A program made the position numbers and the translations under genes. Positions 7,884 to 14,713 of a stretch of 23,310 nucleotides of DNA are shown here, in pieces. The first letter of the stretch is position 1. Every line of letters begins with the position of its first letter. The stretch comes from Spirochaetales bacterium (GTDB lineage Bacteria; Spirochaetota; Spirochaetia; SZUA-6; DRHE01): assembly GCA_023136785.1 (NCBI GenBank), contig JAGLQP010000001.1, forward strand, positions 1 through 23,310, written 5' to 3'. The notes below the pieces were generated by a model, which was not told the origin of the DNA, did no database searches, and saw only the letters and a list, made by a program, of their open reading frames with translations.

Positions 7884-8255
7884 GTGAGCCAACACAACAA
7901 ACCCAGGTCCAAACGCAGGCGAAGAGGCAATCGGCCACCGAACAGGCCGGAGATCGACTTTCCTCTGTGTCCGCTCTGTCACAAAGCCGTGCGGGATCTT
8001 GCATCTGCGATTACCCATAAGGAGAGCGGCGTTCCGGCTCATTTTGACTGTATCCTCAAAACGCTGCGCAGCGTTCACGACGTTCAGCAGAACGAGAAGA
8101 TATGCTACCTAGGAAAAGGCAGCTTCGGAATCGTGCAGTTCAGACAAAACTCAGGCCCCATGCGTTTTTTAATACGTAAACGCATTGAGTACGAAGACAC
8201 CGAACCGGTACCGGAGTGGCGGCAGAAGCCGGCGGTCAATCTTTCCCTCCGTTAA
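7884..8255 (+). CDS. Zn-finger-like hypothetical protein
   Basis: 123 residues. A strongly basic N-terminus (KPRSKRRRRGNRPPNR) precedes a probable zinc site: C29-x2-C32 (CPLC) and H53-x2-C56 (HFDC), spaced as in a treble-clef or zinc-ribbon-like finger. A motif GKGSFGIVQF follows, superficially like a glycine loop but without any kinase sequence. The basic tail plus metal site suggest nucleic-acid or ribosome binding (inference). GTG at 7884 with AGAGAGGA about 10 bases upstream. It is the last gene of the ffh operon. Family not recognised with certainty. Confidence 0.75.
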   Translation: MSQHNKPRSKRRRRGNRPPNRPEIDFPLCPLCHKAVRDLASAITHKESGVPAHFDCILKTLRSVHDVQQNEKICYLGKGSFGIVQFRQNSGPMRFLIRKRIEYEDTEPVPEWRQKPAVNLSLR

Positions 8256-8274
8256 CCGGCGTTCTATTTTTTTT
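8228..8274 (+). terminator. Weak candidate intrinsic terminator after the ffh operon
   Basis: GCCGG (8228-8232) can pair with CCGGC (8256-8260) across a 23-base loop, and a run of eight T residues follows at 8267-8274. The T-run is convincing but the stem is short and the loop large, so termination efficiency is doubtful. Confidence 0.3.
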
Positions 8275-8301
8275 CATTAGTTCACGACGGTATACCTCGA
8301 T

Positions 8302-8310
8302 ATGTAACAT
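8302..8310. promoter_or_regulatory. Possible PadR operator half-sites (ATGT-A-ACAT)
   Basis: The inverted repeat ATGT-A-ACAT touches the -35 box of the padR-type gene. Some PadR repressors recognise ATGT...ACAT arms, but with a longer spacer (about 8 bases), so this could be coincidence. Autoregulation is inference only. Confidence 0.25.
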
Positions 8311-8338
8311 TGCCAGTACTGTAGCTATGGGATATAAT
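8310..8338 (+). promoter_or_regulatory. Promoter of the padR-family gene
   Basis: TTGCCA (8310-8315), a 17-base spacer and a perfect TATAAT (8333-8338). The predicted start near 8345 gives a ~32-base leader containing the Shine-Dalgarno AGGGAG before the ATG at 8377. Confidence 0.7.
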
Positions 8339-8376
8339 TTCTCCCGTAATCGCTTTAGAATCAGGGAGCCGCTATT

Positions 8377-8904
8377 ATGTCTCTAAAATACGCCCTTCTA
8401 GGACTGGTTGCCGAAAGCCCGAAATACGGATACGAGATCAAACAACAGTTCGAAGGCGCTCTTGGTAATGTCTGGTCCGTCTCCTATGGACAGCTGTACC
8501 CTACCTTGCGCCGCCTTTCGGAGGTCGGCTGGGTTACGAAAGAAACCGCTCCGGGGAAAAAAGCTGCGGAGAAGAACATCTACTCCATTACAGCGAATGG
8601 GAAGAAGAGGCTCGACGAGTGGCTGTTGAAACCACTGCGCACCAATTACCGTGTCAAGGATGAGTTCACCCTGAAGTTCTTGTTTTTCGATAAGATCCCC
8701 AAAGAGAAAGTGCTCGACTACCTCAAGTCGCAGCAGAAAAAAACGATCATGCAAAAGGAAAACTTCCAGCGCACACTTGTTTCCATCCGGGAGGAGATCA
8801 ATTTTTTTCTGCAGGCAATAATAAGGAAAGGGATTATCCACCTCGAGGCGGAGAACCAATGGCTTGAAGAGGTGATTAACGACCTACAGGCTGAGGGGCA
8901 GTAG
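8377..8904 (+). CDS. PadR family transcriptional regulator
   Basis: 175 residues. The N-terminal winged helix is typical: MSLKYALLGLVAESPKYGYE, then SYGQLYPTLRRLSEVGWVTKE and KNIYSITANGKKRLDEWL. The C-terminal ~85 residues form the helical dimerisation region (Vir/PadR-C type: VKDEFTLKFLFFDKIPKEKVLDYL, long helix, ending EVINDLQAEGQ). PadR proteins are usually ligand-responsive repressors of detoxification or efflux genes. No transporter or decarboxylase gene is adjacent, so the target is unknown. It has its own promoter and converges on the HEAT-repeat gene. Confidence 0.93.
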   Translation: MSLKYALLGLVAESPKYGYEIKQQFEGALGNVWSVSYGQLYPTLRRLSEVGWVTKETAPGKKAAEKNIYSITANGKKRLDEWLLKPLRTNYRVKDEFTLKFLFFDKIPKEKVLDYLKSQQKKTIMQKENFQRTLVSIREEINFFLQAIIRKGIIHLEAENQWLEEVINDLQAEGQ

Positions 8905-8924
8905 CCGCCGAAAGCTTTTTTAGA

Positions 8925-9638
8925 TTACTGGTATTCTTTCAAGACCTCGAGAGTTTGCAGCGCCTTGCGTCTGACCGTCTTGATGTAGTTGCCCTGGGCA
9001 ATCCGGACCAGCGTTCGGGCCAAATCGGCATAGGCCGAGCCTTCCAAATCGCCGTTGTTTGCCTCGACGATTTTTTCCACAGCCAGACAGACGGCATAGG
9101 CCAGATTGTTGTCCGGCATCAGGGGATCTTCGTTCTCCAGTGTATACAGGAGGGCCCGGACCACCTCATTACCGTCATTCATGCCAATGATTCCGAGGGC
9201 ATAGGCCGCTTCAGCCTTGACCATCGGCTCATCGTCAATCAGCAGTATCGACACCAGCGCGTCCTTCGCTCTTTCACCCCCGAGGCGCCCGAGCAGGTTC
9301 GCCGCACGGCGTCGCACTTCGGGATAGTAGTTGATCAACCGGGCGGATTCCCGAACACGCCGGGCTGTTCCTTCCATGCCCAGGTATTCGAGAACGAACT
9401 CTACTTTGTCGGGGTCGTCGATATCCCCCTCTTCGATCATGGTTTCGATCTCGTCCAGAACATCGAGCTTGATCTCCCGGCTGTCCGAGAAGGCTTTCTC
9501 ACTTAAGATCTGGAATTCAATATCTCGAAGGTACAGCTCTTCCACCGTCAGTTCTCGTTCCGTACCCTGAGCGCCAAGCATGGATCCTACTGCAAGGCTG
9601 CCGACTACAACAAATGCTAAGATTGCTTTTCCCTTCAT
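8925..9638 (-). CDS. Exported HEAT-repeat protein
   Basis: The protein starts with a signal peptide (MKGKAILAFVVVGSLAVGSM, likely cut after LGAQG). Helical HEAT/PBS-lyase-type repeats follow: VRRRAANLLGRLGGERAKDAL, VKAEAAYALGIIGMNDGNEV and VRRKALQTLEVL. These proteins act as interaction scaffolds; the partner is unknown. I chose the ATG at 9638 (237 aa) because GGAG lies six bases upstream and the signal peptide begins there; an in-frame GTG at 9650 would add four residues. It follows the lipoprotein gene by about 28 bases and is probably co-transcribed with it. Periplasmic location is inferred. Confidence 0.8.
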   Translation of the reverse strand: MKGKAILAFVVVGSLAVGSMLGAQGTERELTVEELYLRDIEFQILSEKAFSDSREIKLDVLDEIETMIEEGDIDDPDKVEFVLEYLGMEGTARRVRESARLINYYPEVRRRAANLLGRLGGERAKDALVSILLIDDEPMVKAEAAYALGIIGMNDGNEVVRALLYTLENEDPLMPDNNLAYAVCLAVEKIVEANNGDLEGSAYADLARTLVRIAQGNYIKTVRRKALQTLEVLKEYQ

Positions 9639-9666
9639 CCTCGTCTCCACTCCCTATTAGTATACA

Positions 9667-10224
9667 CTACCACACCTCTATTTTCCAGTTGTCGTTTTCA
9701 CGGACAAGTAGATAGAGAAGCGCCTTGGTGTTTCTTATCATGGCGAAGGCCCGAACCTGACTTTCATCGATAAACTCGATTTCGCCCAATTGTGCCTGGG
9801 TCCTGCTTGGGACTACAACATAGGTGAAATAATCCCGCAAACTGCTCAAATGGACATTGTTCTTTTTCAGCAGAGGCTGTTCAGACTGTTGTTTCAAATA
9901 CTCCGGGTCGCCGGTACTTTCTATGTAGTTTTTCGACAGATACGTCAGCCAGGTATCGTAGTCCTCGTTTCGAATGATTTCGTTCAAATTGCGTATAAAC
10001 GCCTCGATTTCATCGAAGGTCTTTGAATAGACCTCTTCGGTGACCACAAACTCCTCGGCCTCGGGTTGTGGCTCCGGCTCGATCTGCTCGCTTTCAGCTT
10101 CCTCGATCACCTCCACGGGCTGCTCCGGCGGCTCCTCTGGCGGCTGCTCCGGCGCTGGAGGTGTAAAAATCATGCAGGAGCAAAGGATGATGCTCGAGGC
10201 GGCAATCGGAAACAGAATTTTCAT
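9667..10224 (-). CDS. Lipoprotein with Pro/Glu-rich linker and a nuclear-transport-factor-like C-terminal domain
   Basis: MKILFPIAASSIILCSC contains a lipobox (LCSC) with the acylated cysteine at residue 17, so this is probably a membrane-anchored lipoprotein. A Pro/Glu-rich linker (residues ~20-55) leads into a compact ~125-residue domain (FDEIEAFIRNLNEIIRNEDYDTWLTYLS through RENDNWKIEVW). Its layout (helix, conserved Trp, terminal W-KI strand) resembles SnoaL/NTF2-like domains; this is a weak inference. The start at 10224 gives 185 aa. An upstream in-frame ATG (10275) would put the promoter inside the gene and bury the signal peptide, so I rejected it. It is divergent from coaD. Confidence 0.8.
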   Translation of the reverse strand: MKILFPIAASSIILCSCMIFTPPAPEQPPEEPPEQPVEVIEEAESEQIEPEPQPEAEEFVVTEEVYSKTFDEIEAFIRNLNEIIRNEDYDTWLTYLSKNYIESTGDPEYLKQQSEQPLLKKNNVHLSSLRDYFTYVVVPSRTQAQLGEIEFIDESQVRAFAMIRNTKALLYLLVRENDNWKIEVW

Positions 10225-10234
10225 CTGTGCCACC

Positions 10235-10263
10235 ATTCTATAATTTTCGTCCTCTACTGTCAA
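10235..10263 (-). promoter_or_regulatory. Promoter of the lipoprotein gene
   Basis: Reading the minus strand: TTGACA (10263-10258), a 17-base spacer and TAGAAT (10240-10235). The predicted start near 10228 leaves about four bases before the ATG at 10224. A GGTGG stretch just before the ATG could instead act as a weak ribosome site if transcription begins further upstream. Confidence 0.6.
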
Positions 10264-10278
10264 AATCTTTCGCATTTA

Positions 10279-10308
10279 TTGACCCGGATACACGATTATG
10301 ACTACACT
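10279..10308 (+). promoter_or_regulatory. Promoter of coaD
   Basis: TTGACC (10279-10284), an 18-base spacer and TACACT (10303-10308). The start predicted seven bases after the -10 falls at 10315-10316, the first base of the conserved CoaD ATG, implying a leaderless transcript. It is divergent from the lipoprotein promoter, with 15 bases between the two -35 boxes. Confidence 0.55.
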
Positions 10309-10315
10309 ATCGGTT

Positions 10316-10810
10316 ATGAAAGTGATATATCCGGGCTCCTTTGATCCGCCAACGAACGGCCATTTCGATATCATAAATCGGGCTGCGGCGATATTCGAGC
10401 AGCTTGAAGTAGTGATTGCGGACAACCCGCGGAAGAAGTATCTATTCAGCGCCGATGAGCGTTTTGAAATGATCACCACAATGGTGCGTGAGTTTCCCAA
10501 CGTGCACAACGTGCAGGTGACGATCTGCCGTGGGCTCATCGTGGATTTCGCCGAGAAGATTGGTGCCAAAGTGATACTTCGAGGGGTGCGGGCGCTCTCT
10601 GATTTCGACTATGAATTCGAGCTTTCCATGATGAACCGAGCTCTAGATCCTAAAATCGAGACTCTATTCATGCCGACGGACCAAAAGTATTTTGTCCTTC
10701 GGTCCTCCGGGATAAAGGAAGTGGCCACCTTCGGCGGAGATATCTCGGAGATGGTGCCGCCGGGGGTGGAGAAGAAGCTGTTGGCTCGGGTCAAACAGCC
10801 GGATAAGTAG
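10316..10810 (+). CDS. coaD: Phosphopantetheine adenylyltransferase
   Basis: CoaD adenylates 4'-phosphopantetheine to dephospho-CoA, the penultimate step of CoA synthesis. The nucleotidyltransferase motif is VIYPGSFDPPTNGHFDII (the T/HxGH-equivalent is NGHF). Other family blocks are DNPRKKYLFSADERFEMI, IGAKVILRGVRALSDFDYEFELSMMNR and FVLRSSGIKEVATFGGDISEMVPPGVEKKL. The start at 10316 gives 164 residues, the normal length, and begins at the family's usual MKVIYPGSFDP. An in-frame ATG six codons upstream (10298) overlaps the promoter and has no ribosome site. Its CoA product feeds the ACP made two genes downstream. Confidence 0.97.
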   Translation: MKVIYPGSFDPPTNGHFDIINRAAAIFEQLEVVIADNPRKKYLFSADERFEMITTMVREFPNVHNVQVTICRGLIVDFAEKIGAKVILRGVRALSDFDYEFELSMMNRALDPKIETLFMPTDQKYFVLRSSGIKEVATFGGDISEMVPPGVEKKLLARVKQPDK

Positions 10811-10824
10811 GTCGGACATTAGGG

Positions 10825-10853
10825 TTGACAGAGCGTTTCCAATGCGTTATTTT
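10825..10853 (+). promoter_or_regulatory. Promoter of the rpmF-acpP-rnc operon
   Basis: TTGACA (10825-10830), a 17-base spacer and TATTTT (10848-10853), 15 bases after the coaD stop. The predicted start near 10860 gives a leader of about 30 bases before the rpmF ATG. Confidence 0.7.
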
Positions 10854-10890
10854 TCACTCACTTCACCCTTGAAAGCATAGGTATATATAC

Positions 10891-11079
10891 ATGGCAGTAC
10901 CAAAACGTAAAATTTCGAAGACTCGTTCCCGAAAACGCAAGGCGCAGACGATGCGCTTGAGCGTCCCGACGATGATTGAATGCAGCAACTGCGGAAACAG
11001 AGTGCTACTCCATAGAGTCTGTCCGAAGTGTGGATTCTACCGGGGGAAACAAATACTTGAGCTGGAAGAACTGGCTTAA
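10891..11079 (+). CDS. rpmF: 50S ribosomal protein bL32 (zinc-binding form)
   Basis: 62 residues: MAVPKRKISKTRSRKRKAQ is the family N-terminus, and the zinc ribbon has cysteines 31, 34, 44 and 47 (ECSNCG, VCPKCG). All four cysteines are present, so this is the C+ form. rpmF next to fatty-acid genes is a very common arrangement, and acpP follows here after 27 bases. The DUF177/YceD gene often found before rpmF is absent. Confidence 0.98.
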   Translation: MAVPKRKISKTRSRKRKAQTMRLSVPTMIECSNCGNRVLLHRVCPKCGFYRGKQILELEELA

Positions 11080-11106
11080 GCCAACACTACCTGAGGAGGG
11101 AGAAAA

Positions 11107-11352
11107 ATGGCTGACGATCTATTCGAAAAACTGAAGAAGCTGATCGCCGATCGTTTGGAAATTGAGGAATCAAAAATCACGCCCGATTCTTCATTCCGCC
11201 AAGATCTGGGTGCGGATAGTCTGGATACCTACGAGCTCGTGTATGCGATCGAGGAGGAGCTTGGCATTACCATTCCTGATGAGAAAGCGAACGAGTTCAA
11301 CACGGTACGGGATGCACTCGATTTCATAAAATCTGAGTTGGATAAAAAATAA
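11107..11352 (+). CDS. acpP: Acyl carrier protein
   Basis: 81 residues, acidic, with the phosphopantetheine attachment site GADSLD (Ser38) and the usual flanks FRQDLGADSLDTYELVYAIE and IPDEKANEFNTVRDALDFI. It carries growing acyl chains in type II fatty acid synthesis. The Shine-Dalgarno GAGGAGGGAG precedes the ATG closely. The rpmF-acpP-rnc order is seen in many bacteria. DTYELVYAIEEE replaces the more usual D-[ST]-VELVMALEEE, a minor variation. Confidence 0.98.
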   Translation: MADDLFEKLKKLIADRLEIEESKITPDSSFRQDLGADSLDTYELVYAIEEELGITIPDEKANEFNTVRDALDFIKSELDKK

Positions 11353-11362
11353 CCTGGCAAAG

Positions 11363-12127
11363 GTGACATTATCCCTGAAGGATCTACCCTTCACAGCTCC
11401 TGTTCCCAGCGGGGAACGAAAAAAGGAACTGCAGCTTTTTCAAAAACATGCACAGATAAGGTTCAAGAGCCTCGCGCTCTTGAACCTTGCTTTTTCTCAT
11501 CGTTCCTTCGCAAATGAACAGGCTGATGGAGTCGACAACAATGAAAAACTGGAGTTTTTCGGCGACTCCGTTCTCGGGCTGGTGGTGAGTGAATACCTGG
11601 TGACCGCCCTTCCGGGCAAGACCGAAGGGGACATGGCAAAGATCAAGTCCCATGTGGTGAGCGAGGAAATTCTGGCGGAGATCGGCAGAATCCTGCGCCT
11701 GGATAATTTTATCCTGATCGGCAAGGGAGAGGAGTACTCCGGAGGACGATCAAAAAAGGCCTTGATTGCCGATGCCATGGAAGCGATTATCGGTGCCTAT
11801 TATCTGGATTCGGGATTCAAGGCGGTCAGGACCTTCATACGCAATCTTCTCATACCCCAAATCAATATGGTTCTCGAGGATCGTCACAAGAAGGACTACA
11901 AGACCCTGCTTCAGGAATACGTGCAGAAGCGTTTTAGGAGCTATCCACGCTACCGGATCGTCCATCGAAAGGGTCCGGACCACAATCGCACCTTCTGGAT
12001 CGAAGTCGCTATCGGGAAACGGACCTATGGCCCCGGTACGGGAAAGAACAAGAAGGAAGCGGAACAGCAGGCCGCCGGAATCGCCTATAAGGCACTGGTG
12101 GAGAGACAGAAGAGTCGCCGGCACTAG
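11363..12127 (+). CDS. rnc: Ribonuclease III
   Basis: RNase III cleaves double-stranded RNA in rRNA processing and mRNA decay. The signature NEKLEFFGDSVLGLVVSEYL (residues ~60-79) holds catalytic acidic residues (E64, D68), and IADAMEAIIGAYYLDSG holds the second acidic pair. A C-terminal dsRNA-binding domain runs from DYKTLLQEYVQKRF to KKEAEQQAAGIAYKAL. Length is 254 aa. GTG start at 11363, 10 bases after acpP with a weak ribosome site; the ~30 residues before the RNase III core suggest a family-variable N-terminal extension, so the exact start is less certain. Confidence 0.96.
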   Translation: MTLSLKDLPFTAPVPSGERKKELQLFQKHAQIRFKSLALLNLAFSHRSFANEQADGVDNNEKLEFFGDSVLGLVVSEYLVTALPGKTEGDMAKIKSHVVSEEILAEIGRILRLDNFILIGKGEEYSGGRSKKALIADAMEAIIGAYYLDSGFKAVRTFIRNLLIPQINMVLEDRHKKDYKTLLQEYVQKRFRSYPRYRIVHRKGPDHNRTFWIEVAIGKRTYGPGTGKNKKEAEQQAAGIAYKALVERQKSRRH

Positions 12128-12173
12128 ACCTACAGGTGCTGCTCAAGGCGGCCGAAGGCATGAGCGTCAACTG

Positions 12174-13532
12174 TCAGTGCGCATCGGCGAATCGGCTTTC
12201 GTAGAATTTTCTGGCAATCCTCAACAAAGTTTTACGGTCGTTTTGACTCGGGTCATCGAGCACGCCCTCCAGCAAGGCGTTTAGAATGATCCCTACTTTG
12301 GGGCCGCGGGGTATCTGCAGCTCTCGGATTATGTCATCTCCGTTAATTGCCAGATCCTTGAGTGTCAGCGCCTTATCCTCCGCAAGCACCTCTTCGATAC
12401 GCTTCTCCAGAGCGAGCAGCGAACCGGAGACGAATCGTTTGCCAACGATCGCAAGCTGATCCGCCCGGCGTAAGGAAAGGATATCCGGGATATTCTTTTC
12501 GCCGACCCTGGCTACGAAGCGGCGTACCGCAGCATCCGTCCATTGCGGTTCATAGTGGAACATGTGCTGAGTTACCAGATGGCCGACCTGTTTCAGGATT
12601 TGGTTGGAAAAGCGCAGCCGGCGCAGTATCCTTCCGGCCAGCCGAGCCGACAGTGCTTCGTGCCGGTGAAAGCTGATTTCCCCGTCCGGGGAGAGGTTCA
12701 GGGTTTCCGGCTTGCCCAGGTCATGAAACAGGGCCGCCAGGCGCACCGGCAGGTTGTCCCGGGGCGCCGCATCGCAGGCGTACAGCAGGTGATGATACAC
12801 GTCATACTGGTGAAGATCTCCCTGCTCTACGTTTTTACAGGCGGTGAGTTCAGGGATGATGAGCCGAAGCAGTCCACAACCATCGAGCAGGGAGAATCCC
12901 ACCGAGGGGGTTTGCGCCTCCAGCAGCCGGATCAGCTCGTCCCGTATCCGTTCAGCCGATACCATTTTCACGGTATCGATGCTGCGGGAGATGCCGGTGA
13001 AAGTATCTTCTTCAATTTCGAAGCGAAACTGGGCCGCAAATCGACAGGCTCGGATCGGTCGCAGACCGTCCTCCCGGAAACGCTGCAGAGGATCGCCGAT
13101 TGCCCTGATGATGCCCGCTTTCAAATCTTTTCGACCGCCGTGGGGGTCAAGAAGGTGATGGTTATGCAAATCGTAGGCTATGGCGTTGATCGTGAAATCT
13201 CGCCGTTTGAGGTCCTCCTCGATCGACGGGGTGAATATCACAGAATCGGGTCGGCGGCCGTTCTGGTAGTCCTGGTCGATGCGAAAAGTGGTAACTTCAA
13301 AACGCGTTTCTTTGAACAGAACCGTCACCGTGCCGTGCTTGATTCCCGTAGGGATGACCCGACGAAACACTCGGATCACATCCTCAGGCAGGGCATCCGT
13401 TGCGATATCGAAATCCTGGACTTTGCGCCCGAAAAGCATATCCCGCACAGCGCCCCCAACCAGGTAGCACTGAAACCCGGCTTCAGAGAAAAAGGAGGAG
13501 AAATCTTTGACAATCCGAGGGACTCGAAACAT
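12174..13532 (-). CDS. tRNA nucleotidyltransferase / poly(A) polymerase family protein (CCA-adding type, HD domain)
   Basis: A class II nucleotidyltransferase. The catalytic head has YLVGGAVRDMLFGRKVQDFDIAT (GG at residues 26-27, DxD-type DFD at 40-42), then RRDFTINAIAYD, the ribose/base-selection region RFREDGLRPIRACRFAAQF, and a metal-dependent HD domain with LFHDLGKPET. Either CCA addition or polyadenylation is possible; the tRNA-Thr gene in this window lacks encoded CCA, so a CCA-adding enzyme is needed by the cell. The HD domain hints at 2',3'-phosphatase activity. The ATG at 13532 gives 452 aa and follows the family N-terminus; longer versions start at a TTG (13580) that is part of a TTGACA sequence. 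A weak promoter (TTGACA with CACCAT) may precede it. Confidence 0.92.
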   Translation of the reverse strand: MFRVPRIVKDFSSFFSEAGFQCYLVGGAVRDMLFGRKVQDFDIATDALPEDVIRVFRRVIPTGIKHGTVTVLFKETRFEVTTFRIDQDYQNGRRPDSVIFTPSIEEDLKRRDFTINAIAYDLHNHHLLDPHGGRKDLKAGIIRAIGDPLQRFREDGLRPIRACRFAAQFRFEIEEDTFTGISRSIDTVKMVSAERIRDELIRLLEAQTPSVGFSLLDGCGLLRLIIPELTACKNVEQGDLHQYDVYHHLLYACDAAPRDNLPVRLAALFHDLGKPETLNLSPDGEISFHRHEALSARLAGRILRRLRFSNQILKQVGHLVTQHMFHYEPQWTDAAVRRFVARVGEKNIPDILSLRRADQLAIVGKRFVSGSLLALEKRIEEVLAEDKALTLKDLAINGDDIIRELQIPRGPKVGIILNALLEGVLDDPSQNDRKTLLRIARKFYESRFADAH

Positions 13533-13584
13533 CGTGCGATATTCGTGCAAATGGTGACCCGAACCTTGATACGCTGTCAAGGAG

Positions 13585-13625
13585 CAGAAAAAAAGGGCCG
13601 TCCCACAATGGAGAACGGCCCTTTT
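13585..13625 (-). terminator. Strong intrinsic terminator of flaB
   Basis: On the minus strand an 11-bp perfect stem (AAAAGGGCCGT with ACGGCCCTTTT; plus positions 13615-13625 and 13591-13601) encloses a 13-base loop and runs into seven T residues. It starts about 39 bases after the flaB stop and insulates the downstream nucleotidyltransferase gene. Its opposite strand also has T residues, so it could work weakly in both directions. Confidence 0.9.
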
Positions 13626-13663
13626 GGTACCTGCGCCGGAGAAGGGCGCTTTTTTTCACTGCC

Positions 13664-14536
13664 CTATCGCAGCAGTTCGAGTACCGTTTGCGGCTTGATG
13701 TTGGCTTGGGCAAGCATGGCCATCGAGGACTGGACCAGGATCTGGTTCTTTACGAAGCTGACCATCTGCTCGGCCATATCCGTGTCCCGGATGCGGGACT
13801 CGGCAGCCTGCAGGTTTTCGGCGCCCACGGCCAATCCCTTCATCGCGTACCCCAGACGGTTCTGGTACGCTCCCATATCGGCCCGTTGCTTGTTTATCAG
13901 CTTCAGGGCCTCGTCCACCATCCCGATCGCCATGTTGGCGCGGTCGGGAGAGGAGATCGATATGAAGGTAGCCGTGTGCGGGGGTCCGTTGGGATTCTGC
14001 AATCCCAACCCTTGAGCGGTCATCGTACCGATGTACATCCGCTCGCGCTGGTCCATGTTTGCCCCGATGTGCAGCCACATGCTGGCTGTAACAACGTTCT
14101 CGCCGGTGAACCGGGCGAAGCGTCCGGTCAGAAGATTCATTCCGTTGAATTGGGCGTGAGAGGCGATGCGGTTCACCTCGTCGATCATGGAGGAGACCTC
14201 TACCTGGATCTGCATCCGATCTTCATCGGAATAGATACCGTTGGCAGCCTGGACAGCCAGCTCGCGGATTCGCTGCAGGATGTCCGATGTCGACTGGAGA
14301 TAGCCCTCAGCGGTCTGGATGAAGGAAATGCCGTCTAAAGCATTCTTCTCAGCCCGCTGGAGTCCCCGGATCTGGGCGCGCATCTTTTCGGATACGGCCA
14401 GACCGGAGGCGTCGTCCCCGGCGCGGTTGATCCGCATTCCGGAGGACAGCTTCTCCATGTCCTTGTCGATTGCCCAAGAATTGAACTTCTCCTGACGGTG
14501 GGCAAAGAGGGCACTCATGTTGTGATTGATAATCAT
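13664..14536 (-). CDS. flaB: Periplasmic flagellar filament core protein FlaB (flagellin)
   Basis: 290 residues with both conserved flagellin domains. The N-terminal part has [15 protein letters not shown], then [20 protein letters not shown] and [21 protein letters not shown]. The C-terminal part has [19 protein letters not shown] and [16 protein letters not shown]. The [10 protein letters not shown]-terminus and the short central region (no large D2/D3 insertion) are typical of spirochaetal FlaB, which forms the periplasmic filament core. There is no signal peptide, since it is exported by the flagellar type III apparatus. The ATG at 14536 has a strong ribosome site AAGGAGG. The leader carries likely CsrA sites and the gene ends in a strong terminator. 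It appears monocistronic. Confidence 0.97.
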   Translation of the reverse strand: MIINHNMSALFAHRQEKFNSWAIDKDMEKLSSGMRINRAGDDASGLAVSEKMRAQIRGLQRAEKNALDGISFIQTAEGYLQSTSDILQRIRELAVQAANGIYSDEDRMQIQVEVSSMIDEVNRIASHAQFNGMNLLTGRFARFTGENVVTASMWLHIGANMDQRERMYIGTMTAQGLGLQNPNGPPHTATFISISSPDRANMAIGMVDEALKLINKQRADMGAYQNRLGYAMKGLAVGAENLQAAESRIRDTDMAEQMVSFVKNQILVQSSMAMLAQANIKPQTVLELLR

Positions 14537-14540
14537 TCAA

Positions 14541-14550
14541 TCCTCCTTGA
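14541..14550 (-). promoter_or_regulatory. flaB ribosome binding site, second putative CsrA contact
   Basis: Minus-strand TCAAGGAGGA places AAGGAGG five bases before the ATG. It also reads CAAGGA, matching the ARGGA core of CsrA sites, so a CsrA dimer bridging this and the hairpin about 16 bases upstream could block initiation. Confidence 0.6.
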
Positions 14551-14564
14551 TTGAAATATTTACC

Positions 14565-14580
14565 CGGACGTCCCTGTCCG
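14565..14580 (-). promoter_or_regulatory. Putative CsrA-binding hairpin in the flaB leader
   Basis: Minus-strand CGGAC-AGGGAC-GTCCG forms a 5-bp stem with a six-base loop exposing GGA; the stem extends three more pairs (two of them G-U) below. The segment GGACAGGGACGT matches 10 of 12 positions of the E. coli CsrA SELEX consensus RUACARGGAUGU. Its place 16 bases upstream of the Shine-Dalgarno parallels the B. subtilis hag leader. Confidence 0.6.
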
Positions 14581-14668
14581 AGCCCCAGGCGTGCCGGCCC
14601 GGGTTGAAGATTAAGCCTGTCTGAGTGCGAAATCTTAGTTTCCCACTTCAAAGCTCGAACTTCTCCTT

Positions 14669-14698
14669 TTACTAGTCGGAAGATTCAAAAAATTTCAA
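14669..14698 (-). promoter_or_regulatory. Candidate flaB promoter (weak)
   Basis: Minus-strand TTGAAA (14698-14693), an 18-base spacer and TAGTAA (14674-14669). A start near 14662 would give a leader of about 125 bases. No convincing sigma28 site (TAAA-N15-GCCGATAA) was found, so assignment is tentative. Confidence 0.35.
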
Positions 14699-14713
14699 AG
14701 CAGTTTCTTAAGC

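Noticed and set aside
12128..12173. Bidirectional terminator between rnc and the nucleotidyltransferase gene
   Set aside because: Only a 4-bp inverted repeat (ACCT-AC-AGGT) and no T-run on either strand.
12543..14015. Long plus-strand open frame of 490 codons opposite the nucleotidyltransferase and flaB
   Set aside because: It is antisense to two genes with full family motifs, spans the flaB terminator hairpin, and its translation has no recognisable domain and unlikely composition; a mirror of GC-rich codon usage.
14565..14600. GC-rich hairpin region before flaB as a transcription terminator or attenuator
   Set aside because: No T-run follows on the minus strand and the next element is the Shine-Dalgarno; the CsrA interpretation fits better.
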